Numbered from the stretch's first letter, positions 1 through 11,424 are shown. The stretch is 64,000 nucleotides of DNA from Aphrophora alni (GCA_963513935.1 OY740767.1:151720431-151784430), one strand, 5' to 3'. The notes: generated by a model not told the origin, from the sequence alone. Program-made: numbers and translations.

Positions 1-2860
1 TATTAGCGTTAAAATCAATAAAAAAAGGGTAACGTCATTTTATTCTGACTAAATCAAAATGTTCTGTATAAGCTTATTAAATATATATTTTTAAAACTTA
101 CTTTATATTTGAAAGTTTGGTCTACTTGCAAAAGAACATGAGCCTATACAGTATTTACTTTTCTGTACAATGTTACAATCAAAGATAATCAAAAATTTAA
201 CCTAACCTAAGCTAGGTGTTTTTTAATGTGAGTGATAGACCACCTTAAATAAGCATAAAAAAATTCTCTTTTGTAAATAATTTGTGTAAAGTACAACGGT
301 TTTCCTTATACTAATTTAACAACAGCATGTTATTATCAAAAATGCATCAAGTCTGAGAATGTTATTTGATAATGACAGCCAATCTAAGGAATACATCTGG
401 TATTTAGTTATTTCACACTTTGTGAACACAAGTATGCAAACTAACCACACACATGCATTCCAAATCTTACATTTTATTACAATAACAACTCTACAGCCTA
501 TAGGCCTGCATTCCAAGGTTCTTACTTCCCTGTCATAAAAAGTCTTTGAATTACATAGCAGTAGGTCTAATTATCTAAAGAATTAAATTCCAAAAGTGCA
601 GTTGTGTTTATTGTGCATGTCTAACGTATTAAATAAAGAAGTTTCAAAATTAACTCTCGCTTCACTTTTAAAAGGTTTGCAAGATGATGGAATTATATAT
701 TATACATAGTGTTTAAATGTAATAGTGCTGTAGTTTTGAACTTTTGATTTACAAAGATGCTCAAAATCTTGTCAGAGATCTGTTTGGTACAGTCTCAAAC
801 TGTTATAAAATCCACCAACTACTATAGAAATCGGCTGATCAGTGATGGCGTTATTTTCTGTTGGAATCCTGTTTTTGTAGGTTCATTTAGGCCTTCATTA
901 AAAACTCTATTTCAGTCAAATATTTCCTTTGGTAGGCCTAGGAGTTTATGGTTTAACAGTATCAAGCCAAGCCTCTATTCAGAAAAACAATTAGACTGTA
1001 TGTTTGGGTATATAATTTCAATAATAAGAAATGTATCAGAGAAACTCTTTAGTTAAAATAATTTTTGTTTCTGTTTCATGTAGGCATATAAGTAGTTTAA
1101 AGACATTTTTGGGGAGTCGATGAAGATTGTTTTGATTAGTTACTAATTTGGTTTTGTAAATCAGTATGTCTATGTGGGGGGGGGGTGTTATTTTACAGCA
1201 TTTATTAAATAAATTATAAATAAAAAATGCAAGGTAGAATAAAACTCGGAACACAAGATCTCCCAAAAATTACGTTTACCTAATCAAACGCGTTTCAACA
1301 ACAAAGTAATATTATCTCACAAGTCCAGCTCAATATTTATTTTAAAAAATGTATGGGATAATTTGTTAATTTTAAGCTAATTTGAAAACACAGTTTTTAA
1401 TTGTTCACTAATGATTTTTGAAAAAAAAAAAAACATATACTTTTCACTAGCCCTAATTTGTGGTTGGAATTCCATAGTGATCAATTTGAGGAATATTTTG
1501 TGTTGCCATGCCCTTGACTGATCCAGTCTAATTAGTTTATTCATTGGCATCTGCCATCATGACTAGTCAAATAAATATTTTTGTAACTTTATTTCCTTGG
1601 AAGTATATTTGTGAATAACAAATTAGGTTATTTCTCTTGTTTGTGACCTTCATTGGATTGATTTAAATAATGTTATGAAATTTACCTTGACTTTTACAAG
1701 TCAAATCTGCTTAATACGGCCGCCATTTTTTTTAGATATTTTGTTCGTCGAACTTGCTTAAAATATTACAAAAATAAACTTTGTATTAGCTATCCAATTT
1801 CATCGGCAGAAAAGTTGAGGTTTTCAAATTTTGTTACGAGTGCCAGGATCAGTTCACGTTTCATGACTTTGTTTTTAGTTGTACAGGATGGATGATTCAA
1901 AAATATCTTGGTTTTGTTGTAACGACACAAAATAAGCGATTAAATCTATGAGGGAAGCAATTTACAAGCAAAATGGCTAAATGAAATTGTACATACTATG
2001 CCTAATTTACAGTAAGATGGTTAGTGACTCAACAACAACAACAGAACTTTGAGAGATAAGCAGCCCCTATATCTTAGTGGTATGGGTCACATTCTTTGTC
2101 TTGTGTTCTACCTGTGTCCACCCTTAGGACAGGTGGTGTGCAAGTACAGTTAGTCTAGGTGTTGTACAGTTCTATTTGAGGAGAAAAGGTTTTGTTATTG
2201 TGAATATTTGCTGGTTTATGACATACTAAGGATTTTAAATAAGTTTGAAGATAACGGGAATTCTTGAACCATGATTGTACAAAAAATAAAAGGTGTAAAA
2301 TTATTGTACAAACGTTCTACCTCACTCATCTCCAAAAGCAAATAACAAACTAACCTAAACTTAAAATATCAGTTCAGTTTAATTGTCAATCAAAAAGTGA
2401 ATGGGTGTCATTGGGAGGGGGGGGCACACAATATATAAGCGCGTCTAAACTTGCTTTGCTTGTGCCATAAACACTGCTTTAATTCATATTCTATTTGATT
2501 TAAAAAGAGCTTTTAGTGACAGCGGTCAAGGTTCATTTTGTTATCATATGAATCGCTAGATCACAGTGGTGAATATATACAATGAAACAAAATTCCCCAA
2601 AACTACAATAAAATACTGACTGTAAAGTTATATTTATTCTATCTTATGTGACACGTTTCTATAGCACTGCTAACATCTTCAAATGTTATTGTTAGGTTGT
2701 GGTTTTAAAGGATTTTTTTGTTCATATCATATAATGATTTTGCACAGGGGTTTAGTCAATAATCTTCGCATTTCACTAACATTTGATAGATATCGGTAGA
2801 GCGAGAGGTTTTTAAATATTATTTAGTAAAAGGTTTGTAATAAATTAAGTAATATTTTTG
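1..2860. other. AT-rich non-coding stretch, no gene seen
   Basis: No recognisable gene or repeat copy. The longest open frame (99 codons, 757-1056, plus) has no motif or composition that suggests a protein. Simple tracts are a G10 run at 1176-1185, an A-run near 1421-1433 and a G8 run at 2417-2424. A GCCGCCATTTT-type motif lies at about 1719. Confidence 0.6.
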
Positions 2861-3040
2861 GGTTCTAACCCAAGACTACACGAAAAAAGGTGTAAATCCA
2901 GCTAGGTAACTGGGGATTGCCAATCCCGTAGTAGTATTCTGATAGGAAATATGAGAGAGAGGGATGTAAGCCAAGACTACGTGGAACAAAGTGTACGTGT
3001 AGCTAGAATACCTCGGGATTGCCAAGCTCGTACTCGCCTA
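2861..3040 (+). repeat. R1 repeat, two partial copies in tandem
   Basis: Two successive tails of the R1 family. Copy one (2861-2930) carries CAAGACTACACG, GGTGTAAATCCAGCTAGG and GGGATTGCCAATCCCG. Copy two (about 2941-3040) restarts further upstream in the unit with GATAGGAAATATGAGAGAGA and ends with CTCGGGATTGCCAAGCTCGT. The same words in the same order recur at many other places in the window, which is the basis of the call. The head of the unit is missing in both copies. Confidence 0.7.
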
Positions 3041-4595
3041 AAGTTTGCTTTGAATAATTTTAAATTTAGGATAATGGTTACAGTTTATTTCTTCCTATTA
3101 TCTGTAGGCTTAGTAGAAGTAAAACCGATTTTCAATTATTCATAGACTCAATAGGATTGTTGGGCTTGCTATTGATATTTTCTTCCAACAAATATTTCCA
3201 CAGATTTAATTCTAAACGGTAATCGGAATTTTGTACTTTAAACTGATTTCAGACTATATATATCTTTGGTTGGTAAATTGTCATATTAGCATTAATTATA
3301 AATGGTGGCAAATTACTTTAAATTGACGTAAAATGTATAAACGTTTTACTCAGTTAATTAATTTTGTATTTTTATAATTTTATTCATAATAAAGATTGTG
3401 AAGATATTTTACTAATATTATAAAATAACAAAGTCGTATTGTTAGACAATATCGTAATAGTTGCATAACTGCAGTCGTTATGAAAATATTTATATAATTA
3501 CTGGAACTCTTTTACTCGCATATTTCTATAAAAGAACATTTTTCAGTACTTTGATTGAGGGTAACGCTACCTCGCTTTGCTCGTCGTATTGTTCAGTTTT
3601 AAAGAAGTTTATATGGAGATTCGTCCTGTAGGCGTATCTCGTAATTGGTTATTTACGATTTTTTTTTTTACAGAGTGGAGGGGAGAGGGGAGTAACAATT
3701 TTAAACAAAATCGTACAAGTGGTTTCTGAAAAATTCCCAAACAGCCGATATTTTGTAAAATAAAACTTTTGTCTCAAAGTCTTAGTTTTCTATATTTAGG
3801 ATCCATATTCATATTAGTCAGTATTAATATACCCTACAATGGGAATTAAAATAAATATTGTTATTTGTTTTGTATGAAGCATAGTTGGAGGGGTTTTATT
3901 TTCGCACATTTACATAGTGTTAAATGATGTAAGCGCGAAAAAAATCTATTTTCAGATCATTGTGTAAACTTTATCTATGGTCCTACCTGAGTCGAGCAAA
4001 ATATTCTTTTATTTTGCAAAGCTGACGTATTTGGTCGTGTTCGACGTATTTTGAATATAAACTGTTAAAAAGCCAGAGTTCGCGAAAGTTAAAAAAAAAA
4101 ATACCTTTCTGTTAGTCTTTACTGAAATAAGCTGTTGGTCAAAATATTTCACTCATATTTTGGCAATTTTTACTCGAATAAAGAAGACTTTTTACGGGTT
4201 TACCAACAAATTGCTACTTCATGTGTTTATTGCTACCCCAGGATATAATGAATGTTATAAATTGATTCATTATTCAGAACTACATTATTCTGTCTTTTCT
4301 AACATCATTGTCTTTGAGTTTAACGTATTTCGGATCAACTCCATTATCAAAAACTATTTACGTAATATTTTGTCCCTCGAAGTAGTCGTCTACAATTTAA
4401 TGTAAATTTATTTAAAACAGTTCTTCTGTCATTTAATATTATAAATTGATTGAAAACCATTCTGTCAATCCTATCATTGAGGGAATGTGGCTGAACGAAG
4501 AGGCGCTTCACTCTAACGCACGCGCCATCACACACAGGCGCGCAGAGTATCTGGACTGGCCACCGCAAGAGTTATCTACTGTGCTTCACTTGATC
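3041..4595. other. AT-rich non-coding stretch
   Basis: No gene seen. There is a short GC-richer patch at about 4490-4570, just before a foldback element, and a CTCGCTTTGCTCG word at about 3571 that recurs in variants elsewhere in the window. Two opposite short open frames at 4160-4568 look like chance. Confidence 0.5.
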
Positions 4596-5213
4596 AAACT
4601 TTAATTTGATATTTAAAAAAATTTTATTCTACACTTCATTATTAGACAAATGAAATCAAACAATGTATAATTTACTTTAATAGAGTCCATAATCAAGAAT
4701 CTTTGCTACAAAATGAATGACAGTATGATGACTAATAAGTGTGAATAAACAACACTATCGTATATCTTTATAGACAAATATTTACTTTTCGATTTTAATG
4801 AAACAAAGGAGCACAATATAATAGTATAAAACATAATTTGTACTTTATTATTTACGTTGTGACAAGCTCTGTATGAATAAATATGTATTAAAACGGTAAT
4901 ATTGTCTTTTACACAATTTATTTTTTATAAATTTAACATTCGCTCATCTAAGCTACAGTAATACAGGGAATAATGTTGAAAACAGCAAAAAATCCCCTAC
5001 TAATACATATTTTTATCTAAAGATATACTATAGTGTGTTTATTCACCACTTATTAGTCATCATACAGTCACTCATTTTTTATAGCATGCATTGTTAATTT
5101 TTGGCTATAATTCAGTAAAATATAGGCTACATTGTTTGGTTTCATTTGTTTTGTAATGAAGTGTAGAATAAAAATGTATTATAGATCTTATTTTCAAATA
5201 TCAAATAAAATAA
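4596..5213. mobile_element. Foldback (MITE-like) element of about 0.6 kb
   Basis: The left arm (about 4596-4790) reappears as a reverse complement in the right arm (about 5000-5213). Two blocks match well. TTGATATTT...TTCTACACTTCATTA...AATGAAATCAAACAATGTA (4603-4665) pairs with 5127-5205. CAGTATGATGACTAATAAGT (about 4720-4739) and its neighbours pair with 5004-5078. The arms carry small indels, so this is an old copy. There is no coding capacity. Termini and target-site duplication cannot be fixed by eye, and the superfamily is not assigned. Confidence 0.75.
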
Positions 5214-5791
5214 AATAAAGTTTTTACAAAGTGAAGCCCAGTAGGTGATATGGGTGGTAGGTAGCTCACTGGACAACCTAATCCTCTGCACTTGTGTGAG
5301 TGAAGCGACCCTTCCTTCAGTCGCATTCCCAGTTTGATAATAGTATAATACTAAGTATAATCAAAACGTCTGGAGCTTTATTAATAAACACGCACTGCTT
5401 CGTTAGTAATCGGAAAAAAAATATTGAAAATGGGGGGAAATTTGATCGCTAACGCTTGGCCTGATATTCTACACCCGCAGTTTGTCTTCACAAACGGTGC
5501 TGTCACCCCGAATAGAACTTTTCACCATTGACTAATTACAGGCCATTGTCAGACAAGACTAATGAGAGATAATTGAATTGACCGTTAGAACACACCCACT
5601 GCCACGATATGGAAATGCCAACTGTATTACTGTGTAATTTAAGTCCTTTGCACGACTTTACTCTTGTAAGATATGCATCTCGCCTTTCTCTTCTTGTGGG
5701 CTGTCGATCATTTGTCACGTTGTTAAGGTGCGGATAATTCAAAATCAGATATATAATTATTAGTCTAAATGTTTCGGCTGTAAATAGGACA
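5214..5791. other. Non-coding stretch, nothing recognised
   Basis: Slightly less AT-rich than the left flank. No coding signal and no clear repeat copy was found. Confidence 0.4.
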
Positions 5792-5915
5792 TCCTCTGGA
5801 ATAATCTAATTGCATCTGAGTCGGGAGAGAACAAGTGTTGGTCGAGAGAGACTTGGAAGGGAAGGGGGATGAGTGGAAATCGAACCAAAGAGGTATGTCG
5901 GGATTGGCACTTCTC
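5792..5915 (+). repeat. R1 repeat, internal-to-tail fragment
   Basis: The order of R1 words is preserved although diverged: a CTCTGGAATAATCTAAT block, then GGGAGAGAACAAGTGTTGGT, GAGAGACTTGG, ATCGAACCAAAG and CGGGATTGGC. The head is absent. This is one of the more degenerate copies. Confidence 0.55.
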
Positions 5916-6458
5916 TAGTCACTATTTATAAATCCTACCCCAGCCTTTGTCATTACACCAATCAGTTGATTCTGCAGACATCTGTGTAGATTGCTGTTGC
6001 CAGACTCATTCTCTAAATTTGCAACTCCCCCCCCCCCAATACCACATATGCAAGTAGTTTCAGATGCTTGATTTATTATGCTGATGTGAACAGATAATGT
6101 CATTGACCCTTGGACTGACAACTAATTTAGTAGTCGATTTATCGTCCCACCGGAAACGTAAATACTAGATTTTGTATTTATTTTCCGAAGAAAACTAAAC
6201 TTCCCCACCACTTCCGCTTTAACTATTAGTGTTGTCCGACGTTTCCTGTTATTTAAATACAATACATTTATCAGATTGTACAAATATTGCGTAAACATTG
6301 TACAATCAAAACATGTTTGTATATATTATATTGTTATTGGTTATCACAATTTTATACATTAAAAGGGATAAAAGAGCATAAAATAAAGGCCCCGAGTTGT
6401 CGAATACTCCTAACAGGTAGGTTCGTAAGTATTATATATGTAAATTTAATTTGATATT
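5916..6458. other. Non-coding stretch with a C11 tract
   Basis: No gene seen. A C11 homopolymer lies at 6027-6037; the rest is AT-rich. Confidence 0.4.
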
Positions 6459-6668
6459 TGTATAAAAACTAATTTACGACATTTCGAGAGTAGATCAATT
6501 TTCGTCGTCAAGAAAAAAATAATCTAGTTTTACTCCCTTTTCCTGTCTTAAATAACTAGTTTTAGTCTATGTTAGCTATTTTCGTGTTTATCATGTTGTA
6601 GATTTTTTCACTTGATAACTAGAGTTGATCTGATTCTTGAAACGTCGTGTAATAGTTTGTATATATGA
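6459..6668. repeat. R6 inverted pair (two hairpin-GAAACGTCG motifs facing outward)
   Basis: A motif on the minus strand at about 6476-6512 (reading CTTGACGACG, a hairpin, CTCTCGAAATGTCGTA) is mirrored on the plus strand at 6609-6655 (CACTTGATAACTAGAG, TGATTCTTGAAACGTCGTG). The two arms and their flanks form an imperfect inverted repeat with a spacer of about 100 bp. The spacer holds TTTATCATGTTGTAG, which also precedes the motif in the 55.3 kb copy. The same motif recurs at 8.85, 27.8 and 55.3 kb, so this is a repeat family rather than an isolated palindrome. Confidence 0.6.
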
Positions 6669-7962
6669 TAAAGAAATATCCGAATAATATGAACTATCCA
6701 TAACTTTAAAACCAGAATTTTATTTTGATGCTTCAAAAAGTTGATGATGTTTATTTGGTTACCATAGCAACCAGGTTAGCTATTGATCAATCAACTTTGT
6801 TCAAGGTGTGACACATTTTAGAATGTTTCCCGTACTCCTTGAGAGTCGTTTCGTCTTTAAATTGATTATGTGACGCCATATTTTAATCCCAGAGTAGACA
6901 AAAATTGTGGTTCTTAGTATACTACTAGCCTAAAGATGGAAGATGTGTTGTGAAAACAATGTTTCGGCGGTTAGGTCGTCATCCTCAGGTCGCACAACAT
7001 TGATTTATTTTAGCTGAAGATGCTGATTTGGTCTTTTGAGTGGTGGTGTTATCTTGTAGGTATTGAGTCCTCGATGAGTACTCTCGCTTCGCGTACAAGA
7101 GATAACGCATTTAAACCCCGCTTAAAAATTTACGGCGTTGACCCAAGATAGTGAGGTAGTGGGGCTTTCTAATTGGAAGGTTTATGTTGGTTACTTAAGA
7201 TAGAATTATGACGACGTGAACTCGAACTGTCAAAAACAGAAAATCGACCATTGGGGTTGTTATAAGTTACTTAATTTCTAAAATCGGCTTTACCGGTTTG
7301 ATTCAAATTTCCACCCATGTGCACAATCGTAAATAAAAATAAAAATTACTGTTTAAAAGTAATTGAGGAGAGAGCCTGCTGTCGTCACGAGTTCAATTTT
7401 ACCTGTTATGGTACAACAGGAGAGCAAATTTAGGCTTTTGTTTAAATATACGTATTTTTAAGAGCCTTTGTATATATAAATTTATTTCAATAACACGAAC
7501 ATCAGCTAAAACCTATGAAATGACCCAAATACGTATAAAATGAGTTTATCTACGATGCTTTTAACTCCCATACTCTCTCTTGGAATTATCCGTACTGATA
7601 ATGGTGTTGGGGGGGGGGGGGGTGATAACTGAACGGCCTTCGCTTGGCATATGGTACACTTGAATAAACACGAGCGTTCCATTAGCAGCAATGTATTGAT
7701 CATTGAAGTTAGGTTTACAGGTGTGCGTCAGTTGTTATCTATCTATCTAACCCTCCGAGCCATTACCCAACATTATTTTTAAAGTAAATTAGTGGTAATT
7801 ACCCAGTTCTGTTATGTAAACATATTCCTACATGGTTTAACGGACATCCTTTATAGTGTTTATTTGGATATTAAATACATTTTTTAAAATGTTTTAATGA
7901 TGGTGTATTTATTTACCAGTAGAAGTTGGGAGAAAATCAACCCTCTGGAGCTGACTTTGATG
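6669..7962. other. Non-coding stretch with one hairpin motif
   Basis: No gene seen. A hairpin segment at about 6954-7003 (minus strand: CTGAGGATGACGACC, then ACCGCCGAAACATTG) is bounded by a 7 bp inverted repeat, CAATGTT/AACATTG. A TTTACGGCGTTGACCCA word at about 7128 is shared with the tRNA-like repeat at 37.97 kb. A G14 tract lies at 7609-7622. Confidence 0.45.
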
Positions 7963-8125
7963 AGTACGGACTTTAGCTGGACCTACATGTAATCTTGGTT
8001 TAGATCCCTCTCTTTCATCTTTCCTGTCAGGTTTGACCACCTCTTGCGTGAGACATTTGATAGGAAAGAGGTTTTCAACCAAAGATTGTAAATACAGTTG
8101 GGTTCTAGCCCGTACTCTATATAGT
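7963..8125. repeat. R1 repeat, two fragments in inverted orientation
   Basis: The minus-strand fragment (7963-8052) shows ACTTTAGCTGGACCTACATG, GTAATCTTGGTTTAGATCCC and TTTCATCTTTCCTGTCAGG. It is followed directly by a plus-strand fragment (about 8053-8125) with TTTGATAGGAAAGAG, CCAAAGATTGTAAATA and AGCCCGTACTC. The two meet near the GATAGGAAAG block, so the arrangement is an imperfect palindrome made of two R1 pieces. Confidence 0.55.
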
Positions 8126-8337
8126 CAGCTCTTGAGGGGTTCTTACCTAAATGTAAAGATAAAATGATGTAATACGCAAGGATTTATTCAAATTATCATC
8201 GGATTGTACCTAATGTTGTGCAGGGGAAACATTACTTTAAGACAAAGTACTTGAATACTGGCAATTGTTGTAATCATTTGTTTTTTATGAAGTATAAAAT
8301 TTGAGCTTCCTTTTAATTTGCAGTTCTTCCTTCTCTT

Positions 8338-8384
8338 GATCTTTTCTAACCATGACGCTATTGGAGTATTCGAGGGAGAGTTGT
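8338..8384 (-). repeat. R1 repeat, short fragment
   Basis: The segment contains TGACGCTATTGGAGTATTCG, the reverse complement of the R1 block CGAATACTCTAATAGCGTCA. It ends directly beside a (TC)n tract, so the microsatellite appears to have grown inside or at the edge of an R1 copy. Confidence 0.5.
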
Positions 8385-8387
8385 CGT

Positions 8388-8390
<3 letters not shown>

Positions 8391-8446
<56 letters not shown>
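8391..8446. repeat. (TC)28 microsatellite
   Basis: Uninterrupted TC dinucleotides for 56 bp. Arg-Glu open frames across it on the minus strand are artefacts of the repeat. Confidence 0.97.
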
Positions 8447-8449
<3 letters not shown>

Positions 8450-8789
8450 CGATAGGTTTATTGTATTTTAAACAAGATAAAGTAGGTAATTTCATTTTCC
8501 AACACATGTGATAAAACAATTGTTTGATTCCAGTTTTTCGTGGAATCGTGCCTTTGTTGACGCTAAACATAAAACCCAAATAAGATACAACGTCAATTAA
8601 AGTCTATATTATTATCTATGCTCTGATTTCATGTTTGTTGGAAACCGGCATGAGTCTCATAATTGCGCAATTTCTTATCATTTGAGTACACTTTTTTGAT
8701 AACACTGTTCAGTATTTGAGTGTTCTGATGATTTCAGAGATAATCAGAAAAGTAGAGCACTGTACTAAATAAAAAGAAAGAAAAACACC
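8447..8789. other. AT-rich non-coding stretch
   Basis: Nothing recognisable on either strand. Confidence 0.4.
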
Positions 8790-8890
8790 CGTCTATTCTC
8801 TATAGATGGACGTTTGTCAACTTGTCGTTATTGGTGTAAAAATAACGACTTTTGAGAGTATTGATCAGCTCTCGTTATCAAGTGATAAAG
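8790..8890 (-). repeat. R6 repeat copy
   Basis: Read on the minus strand: CACTTGATAACGAGAGCTGA, a loop, then TACTCTCAAAAGTCGTTATT. This is the R6 hairpin with GAAACGTCG changed to CAAAAGTCG. A GACAAACGTCCAT word follows, matching the ATGTCC tail word of the 27.8 and 55.3 kb copies. Confidence 0.55.
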
Positions 8891-9117
8891 CTTACAGTAT
8901 AAAAACAAATCTAATTATAATTAGCCTTGTGTTACTTTCTATTACTGCAACGTAAGCATTGATTTTCAGCCCTTTAGTTTTGTATTTATCATGTTCTAGT
9001 AGAAATAGGACTTTTAGTTTGCATTTTACACTCTAAATTGAGTTTTTAGTGACTCTGTTTTGAGGAAGCGTTTGTTTTGTAATGTTGTCCGTGAATGCTC
9101 TGCAGTTTATTTTGTAT

Positions 9118-9375
9118 TCCTTGTTGTTTTAAAGCTAAAACCTCTGTTTCATAGCGTCTTATAAAAACAACAACAAAGAATAGATCATAAAATAAAGTAA
9201 CCACCTCCTCCCAGCCCTCGAATATTCTATCGTCAGGGTCATGAAAGTACGAGAGTTGATCAAGAGACCTCATATGGATAGGAAAGATGAAAGATAGCGA
9301 TCTAAACCAAGACTACATGAAAAAAAAGTGTAGATTCCAGCAAAGATTCGTAGGGATTACCATGCTCTACTCGCT
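9118..9375 (+). repeat. R1 repeat, nearly full length
   Basis: All R1 blocks are present in order: CTTGTTGTTTTAAAGC, AAAACCTCTG, CATAGCGTCTTATAAAA, AGCCCTCGAATATTCTA, GTCAGGGTC, GAGAGTTGATCAAGAGACCT, GATAGGAAAGATGAAAGATA, CCAAGACTACATG, GTGTAGATTCCAG, and GGGATTACCATGCTCTACTC. It is followed after about 60 bp by another full copy in the same orientation. Confidence 0.75.
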
Positions 9376-9433
9376 AAGTGATAGCCAGAGGGGCTCAACA
9401 CAAACGAGTGTACCTATATTGATAATTTGTTTA

Positions 9434-9650
9434 TCTTGTTGTTTAAAGGAAAAAACCTCTCGGTTATCATCATCGTCTTATATATGAAGAATAGAGCATA
9501 AATAAAGAGTCCTAAACCCTCGAATATTAGTGTCAGGGTCGGAAAAGAATAAGAGAGGCCTGATAAAAAAGATAGAAGAAGAGGATCTAACACAAGACTA
9601 CATGAAAAAAGGTGTAGATCCAGCTAGTTCTCTCGGGATTGCCCGGCCCG
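9434..9650 (+). repeat. R1 repeat, nearly full length, tandem with the previous copy
   Basis: It begins with CTTGTTGTTTAAAGGAAAAA and CCTCTCGGTTATCATCATCG and ends with CTCGGGATTGCCCGGCCCGT. Sequence after both this copy and the previous one continues similarly (AACACAAACGAGTGTACCT versus CCAAATGAGTTTACCTG). The repeating unit may therefore be longer than the core I can define. Confidence 0.8.
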
Positions 9651-10445
9651 TATCAGTCCAGTCCAAATGAGTTTACCTGTTTTGATCAAATTTGGTAAAC
9701 ATTTATAGGGCATTTTTGTGTCATTTGTTTAGTATGTAGTACAAAATTCCAATTTTTTTTTCTAAATCAGTACATATGATTTTGTTGAAATTTTACTAAA
9801 ATGTAGATTCTAAGAATCGAGACAAAACGTGATTAAAAATTGAGATACAGGCTATCGTAAATATATATAAAATATCGTAAATATGAGACGCTATCGTAAA
9901 TGTTTTTATATTTAACAATCGGTGCATACGATTTCGATTAAATTTTTGAAAACCTAAGCCCAATTATTGTAAAAATACAATTTAAAAGAAAGATACGAAG
10001 GAAATGATTCGAACATAGGTTTGTTTAAATTAAATAGGCGTATACGTACTGGTAACTGTGTGCGTCGTATCTGTGACTAGCCCTTGAAGGAAGGGAGGTG
10101 CAATGAAGTTTACCTTGAGGGCACAAGTTGACAAGAGAAAGTAGCACTTATGTAACTCAGTCGCAGCGACGCCATATAAGTCCTGTCCGCCATTGTCTTA
10201 TAATTGGGGGCTTTCAAAGATATACGCTAATGGACAGGTGTATGGGCGAGATGTATATTTATTGGCAATTTGGTCTGGATATCTGTGCAATTTGAACGAG
10301 CGGTGGAGTAAAACAAAGATACACTGTGTCTTTTAATTTTTAGAATTTTATGTTGGAAATTATGTTTTATCGTGATTATCTTGTCGGTCAAAGCCTTATT
10401 TAGTTCAACTGGTTTCGTCGTTCAATCGTCATCATTAGATTAGAA
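9651..10445. other. Non-coding stretch; minor repeats and one hairpin motif
   Basis: TTTTGATCAAATTTGGT at about 9675 is a short phrase that recurs in many places. TATCGTAAAT occurs three times at 9852-9900. On the minus strand at 10406-10442 a CTAATGATGACGATTG...CGACGAAACCAG segment resembles the other hairpin-GAAAC motifs. No gene was seen. Confidence 0.4.
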
Positions 10446-10712
10446 TTTGGCATGTTTTAGATGCCTTATTTTATGTATTAATACTAGCCTACCATGAATC
10501 TAAGAATGTTGACCTATGTACCATTGACAAACGTAATAAACCTTTAGGCAGGGTGTCAGCAACATATATAAGAGTGCAGGGAGCGAAAGAATGTAGCAGA
10601 AAAATAATGTGCCCCTCAGCTGATAACCTCTAGACCTCTAGACACTTCTGACACTTATCAACTGGAGTTACGGTGCTTAGGACAATGGCCGCTCGGCGAA
10701 CACCTTAACAAC
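10446..10712 (+). mobile_element. R2 element, half copy
   Basis: It contains GTATAAGAGTGCAGGGAGCG-type sequence (here ATATAAGAGTGCAGGGAGCG), GAATGTAGCAGAAAAA, CAACTGGAGTTACGGTGCT and the terminal GGCCGCTCGGCGAACACC. The upstream part (GTACCATTGACAAACGTAAT) is mirrored in the copy at 27.4 kb. Only one arm is present here, so it is a half copy of the foldback element that is complete at 15.9-16.2 and 46.9-47.2 kb. Confidence 0.65.
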
Positions 10713-11424
10713 TATGTTTTTTATGGTGATAAATAATCGTTTATTCATTTTGTTTTTATACTTTTAGTCCGAAATAGATAGTTTGTTTTTTTTAAATGTT
10801 ATTAACCGTGTCTACAAATTTTAGATAGAGATAACTGTACCCAACTCTAGGTCTGTGCACACGGTTACTAGTAGTTTTCTACATGAAGTTTACAAGCTAG
10901 CTAAAGAAGTAAACGATTAAGACATATTTAATTAAAACTAATAGTTTCATTGAAAACTACCAGTTCTAAGAGTCCATATAAGGAGATGTATCATAGAGTG
11001 CAGTTGCGATATAGCCTACAGTACTACTGTGTGGCTTCACTCTCAGCTGTTTCTTTGTTGGTTATGTTTATTTATTTCACATAATATTAAATGTAATTCC
11101 CCCATATCTATTTTTTTTTTGTTTCACAGTGTAAAATTTATTTAATGAGAGAAATTTAAAACGAAGCTTTGGAGGGTAATTTTGTATTAAATTTTAGATT
11201 TTTTGTTGTTGTTAAATTCAAGTATTTTCAGGGAACATTGTTTTTTTAATGTAATACGCTTCTAAATTATGTCCATTATTGTGGGATTTTTAAAAAAATA
11301 GGGACAAAATAAAAATTTCGTGCTTGTATCTTGTAAGACTATTAATGATTTAAATTGTGTTGATTTTTTCCTAGTTCTTTAAAAGGGGTAATCATCAATG
11401 TCTTACAAAAAGTGTAAAGAGTTC
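10713..11424. other. AT-rich non-coding stretch
   Basis: Nothing recognised. Confidence 0.4.

Noticed and set aside
197..210. AACCTAACCTAA, like the insect telomere repeat (TTAGG)n
   Set aside because: Only two units; also seen as two units at about 16480. Too short to call interstitial telomere.
8358..8579. Arg-Glu repeat frame
   Set aside because: Translation of the (TC)28 microsatellite.
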